Below, one piece after another: positions 14,762 to 23,903 of a stretch of DNA of 27,585 nucleotides. Both the position numbers and the translations under genes were made by a program. The notes under the pieces are model-generated. The model was not told the origin of the DNA. It saw only the letters and a program-made list of their open reading frames with translations, and did no database searches. Source of the DNA: DAINRZ01 sp964634885. Lineage in GTDB: Bacteria; Bacteroidota; Ignavibacteria; Kapaibacteriales; UBA2268. Location: positions 1-27,585 of the forward strand of contig CAZWLN010000061.1 of the NCBI GenBank assembly GCA_964634885.1, in the 5' to 3' direction. Positions within the stretch are counted from its first letter, which is position 1. Each line of letters starts with the position of its first letter.

Positions 14762-15868
14762 ATGTTCAGCAGACTATTTTCGCTTTTAATCATCCTGGCC
14801 GGTGCCTGCCTGTTTTCCTGCGGGGACAATTCTACGGACGGCAAGGGAGACAATGCCACTGACTATGTTTTCTATACGAAATGGACGGGCAGCGGCAACT
14901 TCGACCCCAATGACCCGGCTCAGTTCCAGATGAGAAGGATCGACCTGGAGTCATATAAAGATGTGGTCCTGTTCGATACCGCAAAGGTCCTGGGCGTTGC
15001 CGGCGACAGAGTATTTTACCTCAGGCCCGAAGACACGGATAAAAGCAAAGTGCGTGTGATGAGCTGCAAAGCCGACGGCAGCGATCCCATCAAATACAGC
15101 ATGTGGGAGAGGGCCTCTTTCCTCTGGCCTAAGCTGTCGGCCGACGGGAAAATGCTGGCCTATTTCAACCACAGTACTTCCCTGAATGTTTATAGCGCCA
15201 CTGTAGGCGGGCAGAATGCCGGACAGATATATGCCTTCCAGTACAACGGCGACAATCCCTACCCTCTCACCTGCTTTACCGCAGACTCAAAGATAATCGG
15301 CATCAGCCAGCCTGTCACCAATGATTCAGCCAAGCCCCACTTGATTATATGCGGATTCAGTTCCGACGGGGCATTGAAGATGATTGACCCTCTCGAACTC
15401 GGTGGATTTGGTAACATGATGGGTGGTTTGTCTCCTGACGCGCGCTATTTCGTGTATAACGCCTATGTGGAGAACACCCCCGATTCTTTCGCATTGACTG
15501 TCGTTGACCTGTACAACCTGGGAGTCAGGACACTGTCGAAAGACCGCAGGGCGCGCTACAACCTGGCATGGTCTCCCGACGGTTCGATGATTGCCTTCCA
15601 ATTCGACGCAAACGACCTGACCATCATCGATACCCTCGGCAACCCCGTGGTAAGCATTTCCGCTAACCACACCAATCCCAGCCCCATCAACGGCTTGTAC
15701 CCGGTGTGGTCTCCGGACGGCAAGAAGCTGCTCGCCCAGTTTAGCGACGACGTTTCCGGCAATCCCATTTACCTCGGCAACCTGAAAATACATGAAGTCG
15801 GAACAGCGAAGATAAAGGAACTGGTCGTGGAACAGAAAGTGCTTAACGCTTTCTTCATGTACCGATGA
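14762..15868 (+). CDS. TolB-like beta-propeller lipoprotein (paralogue 4)
   Basis: This 368-aa protein has lipobox LFSC with C20 followed by GDNSTDG. It shows the same periodic blades as the copies at 2007, 3153 and 6246: LSADGKMLAYF near 125, LSPDARYFVYNAY near 222, AWSPDGSMIAFQF near 269 and VWSPDGKKLLAQF near 315. Its tail is VLNAFFMY. ATG 14762 follows GAGGTAACT. It is visibly richer in G+C than the other three and stands alone, with its own promoter upstream and a terminator downstream. It is therefore an independent unit, and possibly the older, composition-adapted copy. It is probably an outer-membrane or surface-exposed lipoprotein that binds an unknown partner. Confidence 0.88.
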   Translation: MFSRLFSLLIILAGACLFSCGDNSTDGKGDNATDYVFYTKWTGSGNFDPNDPAQFQMRRIDLESYKDVVLFDTAKVLGVAGDRVFYLRPEDTDKSKVRVMSCKADGSDPIKYSMWERASFLWPKLSADGKMLAYFNHSTSLNVYSATVGGQNAGQIYAFQYNGDNPYPLTCFTADSKIIGISQPVTNDSAKPHLIICGFSSDGALKMIDPLELGGFGNMMGGLSPDARYFVYNAYVENTPDSFALTVVDLYNLGVRTLSKDRRARYNLAWSPDGSMIAFQFDANDLTIIDTLGNPVVSISANHTNPSPINGLYPVWSPDGKKLLAQFSDDVSGNPIYLGNLKIHEVGTAKIKELVVEQKVLNAFFMYR

Positions 15869-15889
15869 CAAATACATAGTCGTACTGAA

Positions 15890-15917
15890 AGCCCTGTCCC
15901 GGAAAGGGGGTAGGGCT
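15890..15917. terminator. Bidirectional terminator between convergent genes
   Basis: AGCCCT (15890-15895) pairs with AGGGCT (15912-15917), with an inner CCC/GGG pair around a GGAAA loop. A TGTTATTTCT run follows on the plus strand. The stop of the minus-strand KAP gene (15919-15921) is only two bases away, so the same hairpin can end both transcripts. Confidence 0.75.
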
Positions 15918-15918
15918 G

Positions 15919-18900
15919 TTATTTCTCCCCGTTATCTTTAATTTTAAAGACTGAGGAAATGGTTTCTTTTAGCAAGTCGTTATCAATAATCCCTATTAAT
16001 ACTTTCATTTTTTCTTTTAAATCCTTATACCAACTTTTCCTTTTTGGTATATTATCATTATCAAATAGTTTAATCAATTCTATTTTATAGATAACATTTT
16101 TATTTACATTTGGTACATCTACTGTTACTCTTTCTGACAAAGCATTCCAGGATCTTTCGTTCAGCATATCTGAGAAATCATTAATACAAATTCTTAGAGA
16201 ATCAAAATACTTTGACAAATCATCCTTTTTGAAAATTTCAATGAAGATAGTCTCTATCGATGTATTAAGAATATCATTATCTAATAACTTCCTAATAGTA
16301 TTATAGTTTTCAATAGTAAAACTCCTAATGAAATCATCTTCACTGCATAGCCATTGAAATACATCGTTTATTTGTTGTCTATATACTTGAATATTAGGAT
16401 TATTAAATAGCCTAATGATAATTTTACTGAATTTATTCCTAGTATTAATATTTAATGAAACTTTCTTAATTATTTTTAATAATTCATCTAATATACTTTT
16501 TGCAAATTCACTTTGAGGTTCTTTCAAAATAATATTATCAATAAAACCACCAGTGTTTTCAAAATACCCCATATTAATCAATCTAATTATTTCAAGAATG
16601 AAATTTTCAAAATCTCTTTTAAATTTATCACTGTATGCATTTATATATATGCAAGTAGCTTCATTATTAATATCGTGTTCAGAATAATATCCTCGTATTC
16701 TTTGAAATCTTAAATCCAATATTTTAGGAAAAACAACTTTCCAAAAACTATTTTCTGGATCAGTATAAATATTTTTCAATTTTTGAATAACGTCACTAAA
16801 TCTTTTTGTTTCAACATTATAAAGAAACGATCTCTGGTTGACCAATCTGTCAATTTGTCTGATATTAAATTTTTCCCACTTTAACATTTTTACTAGACAA
16901 ACTATTTCAACAATGATACTATCAATCTTCCAGTCTTCATTCTTCTCTTTTATTTTCTCTCGATATCTATCAATCAAATCAAGTACCTCTTGTAAATCTT
17001 GTTCATTAAACCAATAGAATCTTTGGGAAATAAATCTATATAGTAAAGCCATTTTAGGTGTATAGGATAAATCATTTCTGGTAAACTCTTCCTTTAGCTC
17101 CATAATAACTCTTGAACTGATAATGAATTGATGGTTCTCGGTAATATCTATTTTATCTGATAATATAAAATTTGCTATACTCTCTACTTCATTTGCTTGA
17201 TTATCAAATATGCTATAAATTATTGATTTGATTAAATCTATTGAAGGAACACCTAATTCTCTCAATTTTGGGATTTTAATAAATTCATCTATTATTCGAT
17301 CTTTAACATCCATTTTATTTGTCTCAAATCTTGTACGAATACTCTGATTAATGATTTGATTGTTCATTTTGATTAGTTGTTCGATTTCTGAAATATTAAG
17401 AACGTTTGAGAAATTTTCATTAAAACCAATTTCGAAGTTATCCTTAATGATTTTATTAATAAGTTCTTTTTGTTTCTCATTACTGAACCATTGCATATTA
17501 TTAGTTATTACTCCAATATTTCCATCAACCAATATAGGTTTATCATAAGTAATTATAGAATTTATAAACACAGAAAATTTATTAAATACTTCATGAGGTG
17601 CAACTCCATTGTTCCAGAATAAAGGGATTATATCAAAACAAAAACTGATTGCTTTATTCTTGACAATAATAAACTGATCTTCTGTTAAATACTTTTTTAG
17701 AATATCTGTTAATAAATTAATGTTATCCGATAAACAATATGATTGATATTTCTCTTTTTCCTTTTTGATATCGAATTCTTCAATATCATTAAAATAATTA
17801 TATAATTTGATCCCGAACTCACCGAGATCAATAAACTGTTTTTCTATTTTCATTGGTAGGAGAAAATACAACTTATCCCGAGAAATGTTCTTTATTACTG
17901 GATGCTGCAGGAAATTCCGTAATTTATTATTTGATTCTTCACATTTATTGTGTTCTAACAACTGATTAGGGTTTTTCAGAATATCAGAATAGAACTCTGG
18001 GAATTGAATTTCCAATACTGTTAGCAATGCAATCAGGTTAATATTGTTCTTTACAATATTATTATATTTCTCATCATTACCAAAACAATGTATGATACGT
18101 TGTTCAGTTAAATATTTCTTGATTTTAAAAGAGTTAATGAAGTGTTTTAACCTTCTGGCATCTCTGCAGTTACCTATTATTCCAATGTATAATGCCTCAG
18201 GATAATCTTTCATATATTTAAAATTTGCTCTTGCTAATGATAGCAAGTCATTCTGTAATAGCGGGTTAACTCTGATAGTAACATTGAAATACTTCCGAAA
18301 CTGTTCGTAAGTCATTTCTTCCTTACCATCGATTGATTTTAAAACTGCCTGGTCATCGATCGGAATAATGAAAAATGGTTTTACTCCTGAATCCTTAATT
18401 TTATCATCTTGTATATTGAGATATGTTTTTACTGTTTTCAAGGTATCCATTATTGAATCGGGTTCGCATCTGTCTAAATCGTCAATCACTATTGCTATTC
18501 TATTCTTATTCTTCTTGTGTTCAAGTAAATCAATGAATTTTGATTCAAATTGTTCCGGGTATATCATTTGATGCTTAAATTTATTGATTTCAATGATTTT
18601 AAACATTTTGAAACCCTGGCTTAATATTACTGTACTTGTTGCTCCAATCGATGATACAATAATTGATCCGATTAAACTTTTTTCATCTATCGAGGTAAGT
18701 CCAAATAAGTAAAATATTAAGAAGTAAATGAGGAAGAAGACACCGAAAGCTCCGCCAAATAAAACGAAGTTGCTTTTTGAGAATTTCCATTGTTCTTTTA
18801 CATCTTCAAGTATTGATTGGTGATATTGCTCTTTTAAATCTTCAATGAATTTTTCCTTTTTTGAGCTACATTTAAAAAAGAAGCCTGATTCTGCTAATTC

Positions 18901-19185
18901 TAATAAGAATTGCCTTCTGAAAGAATCTCCGGAATACTTCCAGGCATTGAATATAAATACATCAATATTATCTTTATATTTTTCCTTTAATGTTTTGATG
19001 ATTGATGTTTTACCGATGCCCCAACTGCCAAATAAACCAACAGTTTGAGGTTTATCATTATCAGTAACGATACGATATAAAACTTCTGCATAGGAAGAAT
19101 TGTTGAAGACATCATTACTATCAACTATTGGCTCATCTGTAAGGAGTTCAAGTTCTTTACTCTCGGAATTATTCTCTTTTCCCAT
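15919..19185 (-). CDS. KAP-family P-loop NTPase with two inserted membrane segments
   Basis: This 1088-aa protein has the full KAP-type core: Walker A GSWGIGKTS at residues 53-61, FIFNAWKYSG near 78-86, two hydrophobic segments at about 139-161 and 171-190 inserted before the second half of the core, Walker B RIAIVIDDLDRCEPD near 229-243, FFIIPIDDQAV near 271-281 and the NCRDARRLKHFINSF element near 339-353. The family is linked in the literature with membrane-associated assemblies and, in bacteria, with phage-defence islands. The remaining 700 residues are a helical region rich in Ile, Asn and Lys that I do not recognise and that may be the target-specific part. The gene is much more A+T-rich than both neighbours, which suggests transfer. 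It stands alone; no effector nuclease is adjacent. Confidence 0.9.
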   Translation of the reverse strand: MGKENNSESKELELLTDEPIVDSNDVFNNSSYAEVLYRIVTDNDKPQTVGLFGSWGIGKTSIIKTLKEKYKDNIDVFIFNAWKYSGDSFRRQFLLELAESGFFFKCSSKKEKFIEDLKEQYHQSILEDVKEQWKFSKSNFVLFGGAFGVFFLIYFLIFYLFGLTSIDEKSLIGSIIVSSIGATSTVILSQGFKMFKIIEINKFKHQMIYPEQFESKFIDLLEHKKNKNRIAIVIDDLDRCEPDSIMDTLKTVKTYLNIQDDKIKDSGVKPFFIIPIDDQAVLKSIDGKEEMTYEQFRKYFNVTIRVNPLLQNDLLSLARANFKYMKDYPEALYIGIIGNCRDARRLKHFINSFKIKKYLTEQRIIHCFGNDEKYNNIVKNNINLIALLTVLEIQFPEFYSDILKNPNQLLEHNKCEESNNKLRNFLQHPVIKNISRDKLYFLLPMKIEKQFIDLGEFGIKLYNYFNDIEEFDIKKEKEKYQSYCLSDNINLLTDILKKYLTEDQFIIVKNKAISFCFDIIPLFWNNGVAPHEVFNKFSVFINSIITYDKPILVDGNIGVITNNMQWFSNEKQKELINKIIKDNFEIGFNENFSNVLNISEIEQLIKMNNQIINQSIRTRFETNKMDVKDRIIDEFIKIPKLRELGVPSIDLIKSIIYSIFDNQANEVESIANFILSDKIDITENHQFIISSRVIMELKEEFTRNDLSYTPKMALLYRFISQRFYWFNEQDLQEVLDLIDRYREKIKEKNEDWKIDSIIVEIVCLVKMLKWEKFNIRQIDRLVNQRSFLYNVETKRFSDVIQKLKNIYTDPENSFWKVVFPKILDLRFQRIRGYYSEHDINNEATCIYINAYSDKFKRDFENFILEIIRLINMGYFENTGGFIDNIILKEPQSEFAKSILDELLKIIKKVSLNINTRNKFSKIIIRLFNNPNIQVYRQQINDVFQWLCSEDDFIRSFTIENYNTIRKLLDNDILNTSIETIFIEIFKKDDLSKYFDSLRICINDFSDMLNERSWNALSERVTVDVPNVNKNVIYKIELIKLFDNDNIPKRKSWYKDLKEKMKVLIGIIDNDLLKETISSVFKIKDNGEK

Positions 19186-19294
19186 TGCTTTTATCTTTCC
19201 CTAAAAAATGAATAGATAAATTCAAGAATATTTTTTTTAATCTAACAAATTCGTAATTTATTTACAATATTATTGTTGTATTGTTGAAAACTAT

Positions 19295-22252
19295 ATGCGA
19301 CACTTTCTGTTTACAGCCCTGGCGCTTGCGGCTTTGCTGCTGCCGGTCAGGCTCACGGCACAGCTCCCCGGCTGGAAAGGGGCAATCTACTTCGAGGTCA
19401 ACAATGGCTCCAACGCCGAAGACCTTGTCGACTACCAGGTGAAAGTTACCTTCAACCATAAAACACTCGTGGACCGCGGCGACTCCAGGGCCGACGGCGG
19501 CGACCTCCGCTTCTCCGACTGCGACGGCAACCTGCTCCATTTCTGGACCGAACGCGGCATGAACACAACCTACACTGTCTGCTGGATCAAGATTCCCTAC
19601 CAGCTCGCTCGCTCGAAAGAGATACTGATGCTGAGCTACGGCAAAAACAACACCGAATCTGTGGAAAACCCCGACAGCGTGTTCGACTTCTTCGACGACT
19701 TCAGCGACGCCGGCGTTACCACCATGAAATGGGACCGGTCAGCAAACGCACAGTTCGTAAACGGCTGGATCAGGCCCTACCGCGAGAACATGGACTGGGG
19801 CGGCACCAACTACATGTACTGCCGCAAGAACCTCTCGTACCTTAACACCAGGGGCATCGTCGAATGTGAAGTCCGGAGCCGCAAGGAAAACGTCGGCGGC
19901 AACGTCATCTTCTACGTGAACGACCCCCTGTCGCCTACTCATTACATGATTCAGCACGACACCCGCTCCCTCAACAACACCGACGGGGACTTCGGAATGA
20001 AAAGCGGCAACTACGGCGGCGAAGTCATGCCCCGCTATGTTTACAAGTGGGACAGAGACGAAAGGGTTTTCTACCAGCTTAAGATCATCAGTAAAAATAA
20101 CCTCTACCAGTACCGCATCAGCAACACAAGCAGCAACAGGAGGATCTCCGGCAGTGTCTATCCGAATACGAACTGGAACTGGAACCACATAGGACTGTCT
20201 GCGATGAACATCGCCGACTACAGCTTCGAGGTGAATTACATCTGGGTCCGCAAATACACTCCCGTGGAGCCTACCACCTACCAGAAAGACATGAACGTAC
20301 TGACCTCCTCGCCCGGTTATGCCAATTTCGGCTGGCTTGTCTGCGAGAACGGCAAAGACCTCGTGCTCAGCCTGAAGAACGTCGGCACCGACCCGTTCAA
20401 CGTAACAGGCTACAGATTCAGCAAAGGCCCGCTGACGAGGTTCACATTCGCCGATTTCGACACACTGAACTTCACTGCCGGCGGCACGAAGACCGTTACG
20501 GTAAGTTTCTTTTCCAACCTGCCCGGCAGGTATGAAGATACACTCCTGCTGCTCAACGACAACCCCTGTGCTGCCGACCTGAAGATACCACTGCTGGCTG
20601 TCAAGGACTCCATCTCCGTTCAAACCGGCGGCCTCGTGGCCGATACCCTCGATTTCGGCTACCTCTGCCTTAACGAGGCGGCGGACACCAACTTCACGAT
20701 TATTAATAAATCCACGGTGGCAACTTTCATAACCGGCTCCCAGTTAGACACCATTTTCCTCTTCAAAGGCAACAATCCTTTCCTCGACCCGATGGACATC
20801 AACGAAGAAAGGAAAGTAGCGGTTACATTCTCAGGTTCTCCCGCGGAAGGCATTTTCTATGACTCCCTGTCGGTAATCGACACATGCGGCAGGGTGAAGA
20901 AAGTCTATTTCAAAGTATCGGTGGGTGAGCCCGCGTTCGAACTCTCTCAGCAGTCAGTCGATTTCGGGGATGTAATACTGCCCTGCGACTCCGTAAAAAC
21001 CCTGTCTTTCGGGATAATCAACAAATCCCCGTACAGCATTCCCGGCATTGTCAACTCCGTAACTCTCAAGGGCCAGTTCGGTTCCGGTTCTGTGGCCCGT
21101 ACAGACCTTAATGTACAGGACACCATTGCTGCGGACAGCAGCAGGACTGTAACAATTACGTTCCAGCCCCTGAAACAGGGGCAGTATGATGGGGAGCTGC
21201 TGGTTTCGATCGATCCATGCGACATACAAAAGATTGTCAACCTGAAAGCCAACGTGCTGTACACAAGGTTCGAAGGGCAGAGAGACGGTGTTGACTTCGG
21301 GCAGGTACGCATCAACAGCTTCAGGGACAGCACCATCATCTTCGAAAACACTGGTACAGCATCCCTTACTGTTAACGATCTCTCGGGGATTTCAACTCCC
21401 TTCGAAGTAATCTCAACAATGCCTCCATTGCCGGCCACGCTTGGCCCCGGCGATTCCATCCGTGTCCTGACAAGGTTCAATTCGACGGATACGCTCGAAC
21501 ACAGTTGCAATCTCTCCCTTTCGGGCGAGCCCTGCTCATTTGCCGACCGTGTGCTCCTGAAAGGCAAGGGGTTGCCGATCATTGCCGACGCCCTCATCTA
21601 TATTCCCAATACTTTCGGTAAGGCGGGGGAGAAGATCGCGATACCCCTGATACTCGAGTCCTCCAATAACCTGATTCAGAGCGGCATCGACGCTTTCGAA
21701 GCCGTCGTTACAATGAACCGTACCCTTTTGAAGCCGGTAAGCATTGCCGACAGCTGTGTTACACTTGCAGGAGACACGAGAGAAGTCAGGCTGTACGGTG
21801 TCTGGAACAGTCCCAACGGCATCCTCTGTAACATGGAATTCATTCCTGCTCTGGGCGATTCCGTATGTACCGACATGAAGATCAGCAGTTTCAAATGGCT
21901 TAATGGCCTTTCAAATGTAAACCTCATCGACGGCCGTTTCTGCCTCGTCGATGTCTGTTACGAAGGGGGGGCGCGCCTGTTTGACGACGACAACAAACTG
22001 ACGCTGTCGGTTTCTCCTGTTCCTTCGGGTGAAACGATCAACGTCGTTTACGGTGTCATCGAAGAAGGCGACACTAAGCTTATACTCTATGACTGCCTCG
22101 GCAACGAAGCTGCCAGGCTGGACGAAGGACCCAGGAAGGCCGGCACCTATTCCGTAGAATACGGCACTGCAGCTTTGAGCCAGGGTATTTACCAATTGTC
22201 GCTTGTAACGCCGACGCAGGTAGTTACAAGACTGGTACAGGTAGTTAAGTAG
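19295..22252 (+). CDS. Secreted DUF2341/ASPM-repeat protein with T9SS sorting domain
   Basis: This 985-aa protein has a signal peptide ending RLTAQ (about residue 23). Residues 25-115 match the DUF2341 pattern (VKVTFNHKTLV, GGDLRFSDCDGNLLHFW, CWIKIP). Residues 130-320 start FFDDFSD and look like a concanavalin/LamG-type sandwich. From about 345 to 750 there are three or four choice-of-anchor or ASPM-like repeats marked by LDFGYL (near 452), VDFGDV (near 556) and VDFGQV (near 666). Residues 764-890 have a cohesin-like start (GKAGEKIAIPLIL). The end (SVSPVPSGETINVVYG ... GIYQLSL) is a T9SS domain. It is probably a cell-surface carbohydrate-binding or adhesive protein without an evident catalytic site. 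ATG 19295 has no clear ribosome site. G+C-rich, in contrast with the adjoining KAP gene. Confidence 0.88.
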   Translation: MRHFLFTALALAALLLPVRLTAQLPGWKGAIYFEVNNGSNAEDLVDYQVKVTFNHKTLVDRGDSRADGGDLRFSDCDGNLLHFWTERGMNTTYTVCWIKIPYQLARSKEILMLSYGKNNTESVENPDSVFDFFDDFSDAGVTTMKWDRSANAQFVNGWIRPYRENMDWGGTNYMYCRKNLSYLNTRGIVECEVRSRKENVGGNVIFYVNDPLSPTHYMIQHDTRSLNNTDGDFGMKSGNYGGEVMPRYVYKWDRDERVFYQLKIISKNNLYQYRISNTSSNRRISGSVYPNTNWNWNHIGLSAMNIADYSFEVNYIWVRKYTPVEPTTYQKDMNVLTSSPGYANFGWLVCENGKDLVLSLKNVGTDPFNVTGYRFSKGPLTRFTFADFDTLNFTAGGTKTVTVSFFSNLPGRYEDTLLLLNDNPCAADLKIPLLAVKDSISVQTGGLVADTLDFGYLCLNEAADTNFTIINKSTVATFITGSQLDTIFLFKGNNPFLDPMDINEERKVAVTFSGSPAEGIFYDSLSVIDTCGRVKKVYFKVSVGEPAFELSQQSVDFGDVILPCDSVKTLSFGIINKSPYSIPGIVNSVTLKGQFGSGSVARTDLNVQDTIAADSSRTVTITFQPLKQGQYDGELLVSIDPCDIQKIVNLKANVLYTRFEGQRDGVDFGQVRINSFRDSTIIFENTGTASLTVNDLSGISTPFEVISTMPPLPATLGPGDSIRVLTRFNSTDTLEHSCNLSLSGEPCSFADRVLLKGKGLPIIADALIYIPNTFGKAGEKIAIPLILESSNNLIQSGIDAFEAVVTMNRTLLKPVSIADSCVTLAGDTREVRLYGVWNSPNGILCNMEFIPALGDSVCTDMKISSFKWLNGLSNVNLIDGRFCLVDVCYEGGARLFDDDNKLTLSVSPVPSGETINVVYGVIEEGDTKLILYDCLGNEAARLDEGPRKAGTYSVEYGTAALSQGIYQLSLVTPTQVVTRLVQVVK

Positions 22253-22606
22253 AATTTCCCGGTAATTTTGCTTTATCCGGCAGAGTTACCGCCGCTTACA
22301 GCTTCGGGGTGAAATTACATAATCACCGGAGACCTTTTCCAATTTTATGTGTCACTACAATTAACTATTTTGCACTTTGATTGGGTACAGAGAATTGATG
22401 ATAACAATAAGAAAACAACAGGCATGGTAGCACAGATGAAAAAGGTATTCTGCTTATTAGTCTTATTATTCCCCTATCTGCTCCCGGCCCCGACAGGCAC
22501 TCTCGGACTTGACATTGCGATGTTCTAAACACAATTTAAATTAGCAGTTGATTGAAATTAATGTTAATTTAAGAAGTGCTATTGACAATAAATACTCGGA
22601 GTTAAA
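22253..22606. other. 354-bp gap with a small ORF and weak hairpin
   Basis: Just after the stop at 22252, CGGTAA (22260-22265) and TTACCG (22286-22291) could pair, but the 20-base loop and lack of a T-run make it a weak terminator. The only coding signal is the small ORF at 22424-22528. The ribosome site CGGAG (22597-22601) of the next gene lies at the right end. Confidence 0.6.
22424..22528 (+). CDS. Small ORF resembling an isolated signal peptide
   Basis: ATG 22424 opens a 34-codon frame ending at TAA 22526-22528; an internal ATG at 22436 gives 30 residues starting MKKVFCLLVLLFPYLLPAP. This is an ideal secretion signal with almost no mature part. It may be the relic of a lost secreted protein cut by a frameshift or deletion, or a genuine small membrane peptide. 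No clear ribosome site precedes either ATG. It lies just before a T9SS protein gene whose own signal peptide starts at 22607. Confidence 0.35.
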   Translation: MVAQMKKVFCLLVLLFPYLLPAPTGTLGLDIAMF

Positions 22607-23902
22607 ATGAGAAGCAGAATAATTCTTCTAATCGCAATCGTTGCCGCCCTTTTGCAGCCCCTTGTCGCACAAACCCAGCAGGTTGAAGAAAAGCTTTGGT
22701 CTAAATACAGTGAGGATTTCGGCATGGTTGACATTGTCAACGCTGTCTTTACTCCTGACAACCAGTCAATTCTTGTCACCGATGCCAATAAGAAGCTTGT
22801 GGAGATCGACGCTGTTACGGGCGCTTTGAAAAGGGAAATTCCAAATATCAAGGGGGTCTTCAAGTTCTCTGACGACGGGCAGTTCGTATATACCTACGAC
22901 TTTAAGAAAGTCAACTACGCTACCGGTGAAGAAATCGGGCAGTTTAAGACTGGTGAATTTCCTGTTTCAGGTTTTACCGACTTTGATCTGAACGAAAAAG
23001 CCGGTTACCTGATCGGTGTACAGTACGACTGGTCATATCCTTATTTGTACTGGGCGAAAAGTATTTATGTTTATAGTCTTAATACTTTTAAGTTCGTCGA
23101 TACATTAGGATTAGATAGACATTATTATAGACGTATAAAAATCACTGAAGACGGTAAATATTTCAGAACAGGTTCAAGATATGATCCGGATCCGGATGAT
23201 ACTAGCGATAATGATGATGTAAATATGCTCTGGAATGCCAAAACACTTGATACGATACGGGAGTGTCCCGATATGGGCAATATCAAGACCTCTCCCGATG
23301 GCAAGTGGTTGGGTAGCGTCGGCCATCCCTCAGTTCGTGTCCTTTATAATGATACTTGGGAAATAAAATATGACTGGGATCCTGATAATGGAGTATGTTT
23401 AAGTAATGCACTCGATTTTACTTCTGATTCTAAATATTTAGTAACTAAAGGTCCAAATTGTTATACAGATGAAGAAAATCTGGCAAAAATCAGGGTATGG
23501 GATTTGGAAAAAGGGGAAATGGTATATAAATACAGTATCCCCCTATCAACAAACAAAATAGTTTTAACAAAGACAAATAAGGTATTATCATTTTCTGGTG
23601 GAGGCTTGGTTCTCTTTAACTGGATGGTTGAAACATCAGTAGAAGACAAAGAAATAATTGGCTTGCTGTATCCCAATCCTTCTTCAGGAGAATTGATATT
23701 GAATAATGAAAAGCTTATTTCAGGCAATTTATATATTGACCTGTCAAATACTGCAGGAAACATTATTAAGGTTTTGTATAACGGACATTATGACGGTTCC
23801 GGGCTTAGTTTCAACATTTCCGATATTGCTGCCGGGACTTATATCCTCAAAGCAGTACAAAACAATAATACTTTTGTTTATAAAGTAATTAAGGAGAATT
23901 GA
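22607..23902 (+). CDS. Secreted WD40-like propeller protein with T9SS sorting domain
   Basis: This 431-aa protein has a signal peptide ending PLVAQ (about residue 22). A propeller of about 300 residues follows, with repeated blades: NAVFTPDNQSILVTDANKK, VFKFSDDGQFVYTYD, IKITEDGKYFRTGS, IKTSPDGKWLGSVG and ALDFTSDSKYLVTKG, plus the WD-like KIRVWDLEKGEMV. Residues 353-431 (LLYPNPSSGELIL, YIDLSNTAGNIIKVLY, IAAGTYILKAV) form the T9SS type A domain. ATG 22607 has a well-placed CGGAG. The stop is followed after one base by the next ATG, so both genes are one translationally coupled unit. Probably extracellular, binding unknown partners. Confidence 0.87.
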   Translation: MRSRIILLIAIVAALLQPLVAQTQQVEEKLWSKYSEDFGMVDIVNAVFTPDNQSILVTDANKKLVEIDAVTGALKREIPNIKGVFKFSDDGQFVYTYDFKKVNYATGEEIGQFKTGEFPVSGFTDFDLNEKAGYLIGVQYDWSYPYLYWAKSIYVYSLNTFKFVDTLGLDRHYYRRIKITEDGKYFRTGSRYDPDPDDTSDNDDVNMLWNAKTLDTIRECPDMGNIKTSPDGKWLGSVGHPSVRVLYNDTWEIKYDWDPDNGVCLSNALDFTSDSKYLVTKGPNCYTDEENLAKIRVWDLEKGEMVYKYSIPLSTNKIVLTKTNKVLSFSGGGLVLFNWMVETSVEDKEIIGLLYPNPSSGELILNNEKLISGNLYIDLSNTAGNIIKVLYNGHYDGSGLSFNISDIAAGTYILKAVQNNNTFVYKVIKEN

Positions 23903-23903
23903 C

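Noticed and set aside
19739..20623. 294-residue open frame on the minus strand
   Set aside because: Val- and Ala-rich shadow of the G+C-rich gene at 19295-22252, which has a signal peptide and recognisable domains.
20947..21597. 216-residue minus-strand frame
   Set aside because: Also antisense to the ASPM-repeat gene, with no start context or domain pattern.
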